Shown here: positions 41,669-47,857 of the stretch, in pieces | Numbering within the stretch: position 1 is the stretch's first letter | Layout: the number at the start of each line of letters is the position of its first letter | From: Arthrobacter sp. | GTDB taxonomy: Bacteria; Actinomycetota; Actinomycetes; Actinomycetales; Micrococcaceae | Reading direction: 5' to 3' | Length of the DNA stretch: 48,273 nt | Assembly: GCA_023264815.1 (NCBI GenBank) | Contig: JAHFUZ010000033.1 | Span: 1-48,273 of the forward strand | Made by a program: the position numbers and the translations under genes | Notes under the pieces: generated by a model | Databases searched by the model: none | What the model was told of the DNA's origin: nothing | The model's input: only the letters and a program-made list of their open reading frames with translations

Positions 41669-41910
41669 CAGGATTCCTTTCCGGTGAGAGCCAGAATTTT
41701 GTCGGGGCGGAACCCTGCCCATGTGTCGGTGTCGGTGACGACGATGGGGGCTGTCATGTGGCCGGCCTTTTTGAAGGCTTCGCGGTCTGTCTCCGTCATT
41801 TCCCGGACGTGGTACGTGATCCCCTGGCGGTCCATGGCCTTCTTCGTGGCGGTGCATTTGCTGCACTCGCGGCCTGCTTCGTCGGTGATCGTGTAGACGG
41901 TGATGCTCAT
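41668..41910 (-). CDS. Glutaredoxin/NrdH-like protein
   Basis: 80 residues with SD AAGGAGTC. MSITVYTITDEAGRECSKCTA has the redox-active CSKC, in place of the CxxC with Val-Gln or Met-Gln of NrdH, followed by TKKAMDRQGITYHVREM, a TAPIVV cis-Pro region and WAGFRPDKI. A thiol-disulfide carrier, possibly electron donor for ribonucleotide reduction; such genes are common on actinobacterial plasmids and phages. Confidence 0.88.
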   Translation of the reverse strand: MSITVYTITDEAGRECSKCTATKKAMDRQGITYHVREMTETDREAFKKAGHMTAPIVVTDTDTWAGFRPDKILALTGKES

Positions 41911-41965
41911 GGTTCCGACTCCTTGGGGATCGGTGGTGGCCGGGGGTCACGGCCACCTTGGGCGG

Positions 41966-42316
41966 TTAGACGGGTTCGGCCGCTGCTAGGCGGGTGTCGA
42001 ACAACTTCTCTGCGAGGCGGATCAGATGTGCGGGAGCGTCGGTGTCCCAGCCGTGTTCTGCGCGTCCTAGGTAAATCGCGTTTCCTGTGACCTCTGGCAG
42101 ATAGAGGCCCGTTTCCCGGAGCAATTGTGTGGCCCGGACGTTGGTGCGGAGGTTGCTGCTGTCGGCCCTGAGGTAGACCTGCCAATCGCCACTGACGATG
42201 CAATCGAGTGGGCCGTAAAGGGCTTCAAGGGTCCCGTGGCGAACGTCCTGGGGCCTGGCTGTGACTTCTTCGCTGAGTCTGGCGGGAATGACCAGGGCAA
42301 TGCATTTGCGGATCAT
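41966..42316 (-). CDS. Hypothetical protein
   Basis: 116 residues from ATG 42316 (SD GAAGGAG). IALVIPARLSEEVTARPQDV, GTLEALYGPLDCIVSGDWQV and APAHLIRLAEKLFDTRLAAA; soluble, no motif known to me. It follows the gene at 42328-42528 by 11 bases. Confidence 0.65.
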   Translation of the reverse strand: MIRKCIALVIPARLSEEVTARPQDVRHGTLEALYGPLDCIVSGDWQVYLRADSSNLRTNVRATQLLRETGLYLPEVTGNAIYLGRAEHGWDTDAPAHLIRLAEKLFDTRLAAAEPV

Positions 42317-42327
42317 GACGTACTCCT

Positions 42328-42528
42328 TCACTCGTGGCGGATGGCGTTGGGCACGTAGGCCCTGAGGGTTTCTTTGTCGATCCAGAAGTGTTGGCGGCCA
42401 GTTCCCCCTGCGGCGACGTGATCACCGCTGAGAATGTTGTTGGTGGGGGACTCGAAGGTCTGAAACCACTTGTCCTCGTGGTCAAAAATGACGGTGTTGC
42501 CGTTTTCGTCGGTGGTCTCCGTGAGCAT
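42328..42528 (-). CDS. Small hypothetical protein, first gene of a plasmid operon
   Basis: 66 residues from ATG 42528 with SD GGAAGGAA. TTDENGNTVIFDHEDKWFQT and HFWIDKETLRAYVPNAIRH. Function unknown. It is the first gene after the promoter at 42563-42592 and heads a run of minus-strand small genes to 40814. Confidence 0.62.
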   Translation of the reverse strand: MLTETTDENGNTVIFDHEDKWFQTFESPTNNILSGDHVAAGGTGRQHFWIDKETLRAYVPNAIRHE

Positions 42529-42562
42529 TTCGGTTCCTTCCGGTGGGCTTCTTGATACTTCT

Positions 42563-42592
42563 ATTCTAGCCCCCCTAGGAACTGCTTCGCAA
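42563..42592 (-). promoter_or_regulatory. G-tract promoter of the 42.5-kb operon
   Basis: Minus strand TTGCGA (42592-42587), 18-base spacer, TAGAAT (42568-42563). Spacer ends TAGGGGGGC as in the promoters at 44572 and 40794. A GGTAGATTTCT box lies at 42635-42645, just upstream. Confidence 0.78.
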
Positions 42593-42776
42593 GCCCCACT
42601 AGGAGGCTTTGGAAGTTTTCCATATTTCTCTATAGGTAGATTTCTGCTTTTCTGCCTTTGTAGAACACGGGACATGCCATTACTTAGATCACGCGGGCCC
42701 GGCGTTACTGGGCGGCGAGTGTCGCCGTAGCCAGCTGTGGTAATCCCCGCCCGTAACCACGCTGGAAGCCCCCATG

Positions 42777-42918
42777 TGCCTTAGAAGCTGCTCACGGCGT
42801 CATGGTTCCTGTGCCTGCGCCAGCCCGGCTCCGCGCACTAGATGTGTGTCGTCCCGGCTGAAAAAGACCCAGCCATGACGGCAGGGGAGAAGGCCGCCCC
42901 AAAGTCTTAGACCATGGG
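42777..42918 (-). repeat. Three-copy intergenic element, copy B
   Basis: Reverse complement relative to copy A, upstream of the operon starting at 42528. It shares GTCTTAGACC, TCTCCCCTGCCG, CAGCCGGGACGACACACATC and CTTCTAAGGCAC with copy A. With copy C the similarity goes on past the element through the box and promoter, about 360 bases in all. It occupies most of the gap 42529-42972, where I find no gene. Confidence 0.85.
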
Positions 42919-42972
42919 GAACATGTCCGAGTGTCAGCGATACTTGCTAGATCAATCTCAAGAAGGAGACAC

Positions 42973-43254
42973 ATGGGGAAAGCAAGCCGTCTAAAGGCTG
43001 AACGTCAGCAGGTGAACGTGATTCGCGAGCCGATCACAGAGACTCATGAGCCTCCGCAGCCGCAGAACTGGCCAGATGGCCATGTGGGCGCTGCGCTTAC
43101 CGGAGATGACCAGGAGGAGTGCATTGAGGTCACTATCCATGGGGTGCGGCACTACCTTCACTCGACCACCGCGGAGGAGCTGAGCAAGATGCTTAGGTCC
43201 CGCATTGATGAGTGGAACGAAACCGCCTTGGCCGGGGGAGCCCCAGGAGTCTAG
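42973..43254 (+). CDS. Small hypothetical protein
   Basis: 93 residues from ATG 42973 with SD AAGGAG. Basic N-terminus (GKASRLKAERQQVNVI), then ECIEVTIHGVRHYLHSTTAE and ELSKMLRSRIDEWNETAL, a small alpha/beta unit. The only plus-strand gene in this part of the plasmid; it starts right after repeat copy B. Confidence 0.66.
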   Translation: MGKASRLKAERQQVNVIREPITETHEPPQPQNWPDGHVGAALTGDDQEECIEVTIHGVRHYLHSTTAEELSKMLRSRIDEWNETALAGGAPGV

Positions 43255-43320
43255 GGACGGTCGCGGCAGGCGGGGGGCCTCAGGAGTCTGCCGTGAACCG
43301 CCGGCCGAGCTTGCGAGGCC

Positions 43321-43344
43321 GGCGGCGGCCATTTGGCCGCCGCC
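43321..43344. terminator. Bidirectional hairpin between convergent genes
   Basis: GGCGGCGGCC-ATTT-GGCCGCCGCC, a perfect 10-bp stem between the plus gene ending at 43254 and the minus gene ending at 43352. No T-run, but position suits a shared terminator. Confidence 0.7.
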
Positions 43345-43351
43345 TCCTGGT

Positions 43352-43600
43352 CTATTGGCTCTCTGCTGCCTCGCGGGCTGCCTTGATGGCTTCGCGTAGT
43401 TTCCGGCTGAACTCGGGGTCAGGTGTCCGTGCGCATTTTTGGCATTTCTCCCAGCGGTAGCCTTTACCGCCTCTGCCTTCGTAGGCCATGGTGAGCTTTT
43501 CGCGGCACTTCACGCAGTGGGTTGGGGCCTCGCCGTTGGTGTAGATCAGTGGATCCGGCGCGATGGCGAAGAGTTCGCCCTGGCCTTCGAGCTGCATCAT
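43352..43600 (-). CDS. Small zinc-ribbon protein
   Basis: 82 residues from ATG 43600 (or 43597); SD AAAGGAG. THCVKCREKLTMAYEGRGGK and WEKCQKCARTPDPEF give two CxxC pairs of a zinc ribbon. The N-terminus MMQLEGQGELFAIAP is like that of other small plasmid proteins here. Downstream of the ardC-like gene by 50 bases, probably the same transcript. Confidence 0.7.
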   Translation of the reverse strand: MMQLEGQGELFAIAPDPLIYTNGEAPTHCVKCREKLTMAYEGRGGKGYRWEKCQKCARTPDPEFSRKLREAIKAAREAAESQ

Positions 43601-43650
43601 GGTTGCTCCTTTCAGTAAGGGGCGGCCCGGACGGACCGCCCCGGGCCGCT

Positions 43651-44532
43651 CTAGGCGGCTTCGTCGGTGGGGTCCTCGTCGAGCGCTTCCGCGAGCTCGT
43701 GCACGGCGCGGAGGACGTTCGCGGCGGTGGCCTTGACGGTCTCCATGTCTGCCTTGGACCATCCGGCGACGTAACCGACGCTGTAGGCGCTCGTGTCGAG
43801 TCCGAGCATTCCGGCCATCACGTAGGCCACGCTCTCGGCCTCGGTTTCCTTGACGCCACGGTGGGCCACGTATTCCTTGTGGTCCTCGTCGGCGTGCAAG
43901 ATCACGTGTGCGGCCTCGTGGATAGCCGTCTTGGCTGCCTGAGCGGGGGAGAGGCCGGCATCGATCACAACGCGGCGCGTGCCGTCCGTGGTGGTGTAGC
44001 CGTTGACCTCGCCGGGGATCTCTTCGTGGGTGACGGTCCAGCCGCGGACGCTGAGAAATTCGGTGACCTTGGCGACGATGCCCAGATCATCGGAGCCGGT
44101 AAGGCGGCGGGCGGGGCTGCTGTAGTCCTCGGCCCCTTCCATGAGGTCAGTCTGTGAGATATCGAAAACCGAGAGGATGGGGAAGCGGACGACGGTTTTT
44201 TCTTCGTCCTCGCCGGTGGCCTCGTTGGTCTCGGTGACCTTCTTGGTGCTGTAGCCGAAAATCTTGATGGCCTTCTCACCCTTTCGGACCTGACGGCCGA
44301 GCTCCTGCCATTTGCGGAATCCGGCAACGCGGGTGGCCACGTTGCACTGGGAAAGGATCAAAATGACGTTGTTGAGGCTGTACGCGTGGAATGCCTGGGC
44401 GAAAGCCAAGAACTTCATCCACTCATCCGAGCTTGTGAACGATTCGATTTTGGCGGTGAGCTGAGCTTGCAGCGCTTCGGCCTGAGCCTTGCGCTCTTCG
44501 GCGGTCTTGCGGGTCTTGGTGGCAGTGGCCAT
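43651..44532 (-). CDS. ardC: ArdC-like antirestriction protein
   Basis: 293 residues, SD GAAGGAG. The N-terminal 130 residues are the ArdC single-strand DNA-binding domain (FLAFAQAFHAYSLNNVILIL, VAGFRKWQELGRQVRKGEKA). The C-terminal part is a zincin-like metallopeptidase with HEAAH at 205-209 and a downstream ESVAY Glu (E233) as third ligand. ArdC proteins protect incoming conjugative DNA from host restriction. Its promoter is at 44572-44601 and repeat copy C lies just upstream. Confidence 0.93.
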   Translation of the reverse strand: MATATKTRKTAEERKAQAEALQAQLTAKIESFTSSDEWMKFLAFAQAFHAYSLNNVILILSQCNVATRVAGFRKWQELGRQVRKGEKAIKIFGYSTKKVTETNEATGEDEEKTVVRFPILSVFDISQTDLMEGAEDYSSPARRLTGSDDLGIVAKVTEFLSVRGWTVTHEEIPGEVNGYTTTDGTRRVVIDAGLSPAQAAKTAIHEAAHVILHADEDHKEYVAHRGVKETEAESVAYVMAGMLGLDTSAYSVGYVAGWSKADMETVKATAANVLRAVHELAEALDEDPTDEAA

Positions 44533-44571
44533 GGTTTCGGCTCCTTCGGGATGGGCTGTTTTCTTATCTCT

Positions 44572-44601
44572 ATTCTAGCCCCCCTAGGAACTTTTTCGCA
44601 A
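44572..44601 (-). promoter_or_regulatory. G-tract promoter of the ardC operon
   Basis: Minus strand TTGCGA (44601-44596), 18-base spacer ending TAGGGGGGC, TAGAAT (44577-44572); start expected about 33 bases before the ardC ATG. A GGTAGATTTCT box lies at 44653-44663. Confidence 0.8.
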
Positions 44602-44793
44602 GCCCCACTAGGAGATTTTGGGGAGTTTTCCGGATTTCCTGATTTCCTGATTGGTAGATTTCTGCTTTTCTGCCTTTGTAGAAAACCGGACTTGCCATTA
44701 CTTGGATCACGCGGCCCGGCGCTACTGGGTGGCGATTGTCGCCGTAGCCAGCTGTGGTAATCCCCGCCCGTAACCACGACGCAAGCCCCCATG

Positions 44794-44934
44794 TGCCTTG
44801 AAACCCGGCCACGACGCATGGTTCCTGTGCCGTCGCCAGCCCGGCCCCGCGCGGTAGATGTGTGTCGTCCCGGCTGAAAAGAACCCGGCCAGGGCGGCAG
44901 GGGAGACGGCCGCTCACGGCTTGGACCATGGGAA
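44794..44934 (-). repeat. Three-copy intergenic element, copy C
   Basis: Same orientation as copy B, upstream of ardC. Shares with copy A the run from GCGCGGTAGATGTGTGTC through the AACCCGGCC and GGGCGGCAGGGGAGACGG words; its two ends are more divergent. It fills the gap 44533-45010 with the promoter and box. Confidence 0.85.
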
Positions 44935-45010
44935 ACTCCTCCGTTGCGCTGTCCCCACTGTGGGCCGGTGGAGACAGGAGGATGAATCTCAGAGCGGTCC
45001 ACACTGGGTG

Positions 45011-46348
45011 TCAGCGTGCGGCCGCTTCTTGGACTCCTCGTTGGTAGTCGTCCGCGAACCTGGTTCGCCAGGACTGGCCCGAGGGTGCCGGACGATGTTC
45101 GGCCGCTTCCTTCTGGATCCGCTGGAATGCGGCCTCAGCCTGAGCTTTTGCGGCGCGGGAGCGTTGGATTGCTCGTTGGCTGCGGCTGTAGACGGGCTGG
45201 CCGTTAACGCGCCAATGGTTGAGCCTGCCTTGAAGGAGAGCGGGCAGGTTGAGAGCACCGTCAAAACCGTCGTGCCGGTGCTCGGTGCCATCCGGTTTAG
45301 TGTCGACCGCGTGCAGGATATCGCTGGGGGTGTAGTCGGCGCGGAAGAACGGTGCCAGGATCCGCGCGAGATGGCGGGAGCGGAGCTTACGCATCGGCGG
45401 TGAGTGCCATTGAACCGTGCGGGCCGCTTGCAACTCATTGAAGGATCGGGTTGCCTCATCCAGGGCGTTTGTCGTCCCGTCAAGCGGCCATTGCAGGTCT
45501 GTACGAGCGGCCGTCATCTCGGCCACCCACTTGGTTGTCGCCTGAAAATAGGCTTTCAGGGTGGGCGAAGCCCACGCCTTTATGCCCTTGGGGGCGGTTT
45601 TTCCTTTGGAGGGGTTAGGGTTGCCATTTATGTCCACAGCCAACCCGAACATCGTCAGGATCGGGTCCAGCTTGCACTTGAAATCCATGCGCTGGACCTC
45701 CTCTTCACCGAATCTGGCCAGCTCCTCTTCGGTGGCAGGACGGCAAAGAACGTAGACGGCTCGGTCGGCCATCCGTTCTTCCCGTTCGCCGTCCTTATGC
45801 AGGTTGGATGCGCCCAAGCAGTTCTTGGGTGTGTAGATCGCTGAGCGGCCGCCAGCGACGACAGCGAGGAAACCGTAACGGATCAGCCAGCGCTTGATGC
45901 GCCCCAGGGTGCCTTGGCCAATGCCGGCCATGGCCAACAGATAGGCATTGCCGGGAGTCACGGTGTGGCTGTTGAAGTCAAAGCCTTGAAGAAGAAGCTC
46001 AGCCACGGAGAGGAGGTTTCGGCGGAAGTCAGTTCTGCGCCAGGCGAGTTTGGGGTGATGGCGGATGGCTTCGAGCCAATCGAAGTCGGTGGTCAGCGCG
46101 CAGCTGCCCTCGGGAACGGCGCGCAGGACGTTCTCCTCGTCCCGTTCCACGAGCCGGTTCAGGCGACGGGGAGCCTCCGTGCGTTTCGAGTGCTCGCCCA
46201 GCTGGGCCGGATCCCGCTGCTTCCACACGCCCGGCAACCCCTGTACGGCAACGTAGCCGGGGATACTCGGGGTGCACGTACTTGTGGTGTTGCAGGGGGC
46301 AACTCGTATGCGGGCATGCGTTGACGCCGGTTCAAGGTCCGGTACCAT
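45011..46348 (-). CDS. Probable plasmid replication initiator
   Basis: 445 residues. The first half holds a winged-helix-like region (LLSVAELLLQGFDFNSHTVT, GIGQGTLGRIKRWLIRYGFL, GGRSAIYTPKN). The second half has MRKLRSRHLARILAPFFRAD and HDGFDGALNLPALLQGRLNH, and ends with a basic helical tail. I associate this layout with theta-type Rep proteins of Arthrobacter and related plasmids, but no catalytic motif fixes it. Support comes from position: beside par, a ribbon-helix-helix regulator and a candidate antisense RNA over its leader. The SD is poor (AAAGGA lies 16 bases away), so the start is uncertain. Confidence 0.62.
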   Translation of the reverse strand: MVPDLEPASTHARIRVAPCNTTSTCTPSIPGYVAVQGLPGVWKQRDPAQLGEHSKRTEAPRRLNRLVERDEENVLRAVPEGSCALTTDFDWLEAIRHHPKLAWRRTDFRRNLLSVAELLLQGFDFNSHTVTPGNAYLLAMAGIGQGTLGRIKRWLIRYGFLAVVAGGRSAIYTPKNCLGASNLHKDGEREERMADRAVYVLCRPATEEELARFGEEEVQRMDFKCKLDPILTMFGLAVDINGNPNPSKGKTAPKGIKAWASPTLKAYFQATTKWVAEMTAARTDLQWPLDGTTNALDEATRSFNELQAARTVQWHSPPMRKLRSRHLARILAPFFRADYTPSDILHAVDTKPDGTEHRHDGFDGALNLPALLQGRLNHWRVNGQPVYSRSQRAIQRSRAAKAQAEAAFQRIQKEAAEHRPAPSGQSWRTRFADDYQRGVQEAAAR

Positions 46349-46354
46349 AAGGGG

Positions 46355-46497
46355 GACAAGATCCTTTCAGGTTTGAAGGGAACACAAAGGGACCGTCCCT
46401 CGCGGGAAGGTTCTGTTTATCCATCGCCGGCCCGTCGCCAAACAAAGACGGTGATGGAAGGATTCGGAAGGCCCGCTCGCGCGGGCCTTCTTCTTTT
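46355..46497 (+). ncRNA. Candidate antisense RNA over the rep leader
   Basis: A plus-strand promoter TTGACG (46321-46326), 16-base spacer, TACCAT (46343-46348) lies over the rep start. Downstream is a structured stretch: TCCATC/GATGGA (46420-25/46453-58) enclosing CCGTC/GACGG (46432-36/46447-51), then the terminator at 46467-46497. There is no reading frame, and the transcript of about 140 bases would be antisense to the rep leader: the arrangement of a copy-number countertranscript. Confidence 0.5.
46467..46497 (+). terminator. Rho-independent terminator (plus strand)
   Basis: GAAGGCCCGC-TCGC-GCGGGCCTTC followed by TTCTTTT. The T-run is on the plus strand although both flanking genes are on the minus strand, which is the main clue to the antisense RNA. 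Confidence 0.88.
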
Positions 46498-46729
46498 AAG
46501 CGGCCTGGATAGGCAGCTCCTCAGCTTGGGGTTTCGGCTTGGGGAACACTGGCAGGCCGCCGTTCTCCTCAAGATGCCGGATGAGAGTGTCCAGGTAGAA
46601 GCTCAGGGAAAGGCCTGAGGCATCGGCTGCGTCGCTGACGGCGGTCCGTCGTTCGGGTATCACCTTGCCCTGTAAGAGCACGGTTAGTGCACCGTCACGG
46701 CGGCGGGCTCGACCGGGTTGTGTACTCAT
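46496..46729 (-). CDS. Ribbon-helix-helix regulator
   Basis: 77 residues. ALTVLLQGKVIPERRTAVSD followed by AADASGLSLSFYLDTLIRHL is the strand-helix-helix pattern of CopG/Arc-type repressors; the N-terminus is basic (QPGRARRRDG). Located just upstream of rep on the same strand, it is a candidate copy-number or rep regulator. Confidence 0.75.
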   Translation of the reverse strand: MSTQPGRARRRDGALTVLLQGKVIPERRTAVSDAADASGLSLSFYLDTLIRHLEENGGLPVFPKPKPQAEELPIQAA

Positions 46730-46789
46730 AGGATTAACCTGCCACGCAAGTTATGCATATGTACGGATTTGGGTCCGCGCGTGTCGCAC

Positions 46790-47158
46790 TTAATCAGCTG
46801 GATCGGCTTTCGATCGATCACTACGCGTCCAAAGGGTTGAGCCCTTTACGTAAAGGGCGATGCCCGCCAGCGCATCATCGAAGGCAGATTCTTTGAGTTG
46901 ATAGACCACTCGCTGCCCTTGACGGTTCTCGGAAGCATCGGATGTGACGGCACCGCGGTCCTCCAGCTGCCGCAGATGCCATGCCACAGTCTTGTAGCCT
47001 GCCCCGATAGCTCGTCCTATGTCGCCCGAGGTCCCTCCCTCGGGATTCTGGGCAAGGTGCCGCAGAATTTCGATCCTCAACGGGTTGATCCCCAGGACGT
47101 CGATCACGTCAGCCGCCCAGGGGGGCGTGGGGGTGGATGGCTGGACATAGCGGGGCAT
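46790..47158 (-). CDS. ArsR-like winged-helix regulator
   Basis: 122 residues from ATG 47158 (AAGG just upstream). VIDVLGINPLRIEILRHLAQ then GTSGDIGRAIGAGYKTVAWH and LRQLEDRGAVTSDASENRQG form a clear ArsR-type HTH and wing. No metal-binding Cys motif is visible, so it probably senses something else. It is divergent from the transfer operon across the 47177-47389 gap and is the obvious candidate regulator of transfer. Confidence 0.82.
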   Translation of the reverse strand: MPRYVQPSTPTPPWAADVIDVLGINPLRIEILRHLAQNPEGGTSGDIGRAIGAGYKTVAWHLRQLEDRGAVTSDASENRQGQRVVYQLKESAFDDALAGIALYVKGSTLWTRSDRSKADPAD

Positions 47159-47176
47159 CCCTTCATTCTGTCGCAC

Positions 47177-47389
47177 TCGGCATTCTTAGCTTTCCACTGA
47201 CTAACTTAATACGATAGTCTGCTGCAAGAGGGAAAATAAATCGGATAGTAGGGACACGCGCATGGTTGCTGGTGAGGCCTAAGTCTCAATAGGTCGGTAT
47301 GACAAGCGTTTTCGATGAATTGCAGGGACAATAGCGCCGTTCCATCGAATGGATAATCCGCCATCTTGTCGGAGGCTGCTGGTTAGGTA
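47177..47389. promoter_or_regulatory. Divergent promoter region of the transfer operon
   Basis: A 213-base gap, more AT-rich than its surroundings, between the ArsR-like gene (minus) and the first transfer gene (plus). It contains CTAACTTAATACGATAG and GAGGGAAAATAAATCGG; I cannot fix -35/-10 hexamers confidently. No gene is seen here. Confidence 0.4.
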
Positions 47390-47857
47390 TTGAACGATGT
47401 TCCAGGGGGAGGACAGGGTTTGAAGAATTTGGTGCCGTTCGGCACGCCGTGGCCGATGAATGCAACCCTGAGGGAACGCGCCGCCTGTGAGCGTGAGGCT
47501 TTCCGCTCATGGGTTGACGGCCTGGCTATCCCGTCCAGCCAGCGAAGGGTGCTCATTGAACTTCTAGGGCTGATGGATGAGCGGGAGTTCGTAGAAGGCC
47601 GCGCAGCTTGCGTAACGTACGAGGCGGAATTGGGCCGCCGCACCGGTTTAGGGGAATCCCTGGGCTCTGTAATCGATGATTTGGCGGCTGCTGGTCTGCT
47701 GACTTCCCACCGTGCCGCTGACGTGTTCCAGGATGGCCGGTCGGGCGTGGTGTTGCGTGTGCGGCGTCCAGATGTGGTCCTCACCGTAGAAGCGGCTGGC
47801 ACGTTGTGGCTGGCCGATTCCTGGACGCGGAAGCACCGGCGTGGAGTAAGCCTGTGA
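47390..47857 (+). CDS. Winged-helix-like protein, first gene of the transfer operon
   Basis: 155 residues if started at the TTG at 47390 (GGTTAGG upstream), 133 from ATG 47456. IPSSQRRVLIELLGLMDERE, ELGRRTGLGESLGSVIDDLA and AAGLLTSHRAADVFQDGRSG give a winged-helix pattern. The gene overlaps the wall hydrolase start (GTGA), so it is translated with the transfer proteins; an autoregulator or a DNA-binding relaxosome part are both possible. Confidence 0.68.
   Translation: MNDVPGGGQGLKNLVPFGTPWPMNATLRERAACEREAFRSWVDGLAIPSSQRRVLIELLGLMDEREFVEGRAACVTYEAELGRRTGLGESLGSVIDDLAAAGLLTSHRAADVFQDGRSGVVLRVRRPDVVLTVEAAGTLWLADSWTRKHRRGVSL

Noticed and set aside
17646..44934. Single-strand (Frpo-like) promoters as the explanation for the three-copy element
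   Set aside because: Copies A and B/C lie in opposite orientations on the circle, so only one orientation could be read from the transferred strand; B and C are also far from the proposed oriT. Not excluded for a subset, but it does not explain all three.
42529..44934. Short peptides encoded within repeat copies B and C
   Set aside because: Frames are interrupted by stops at different places in A, B and C, and similarity follows the DNA rather than codon positions.
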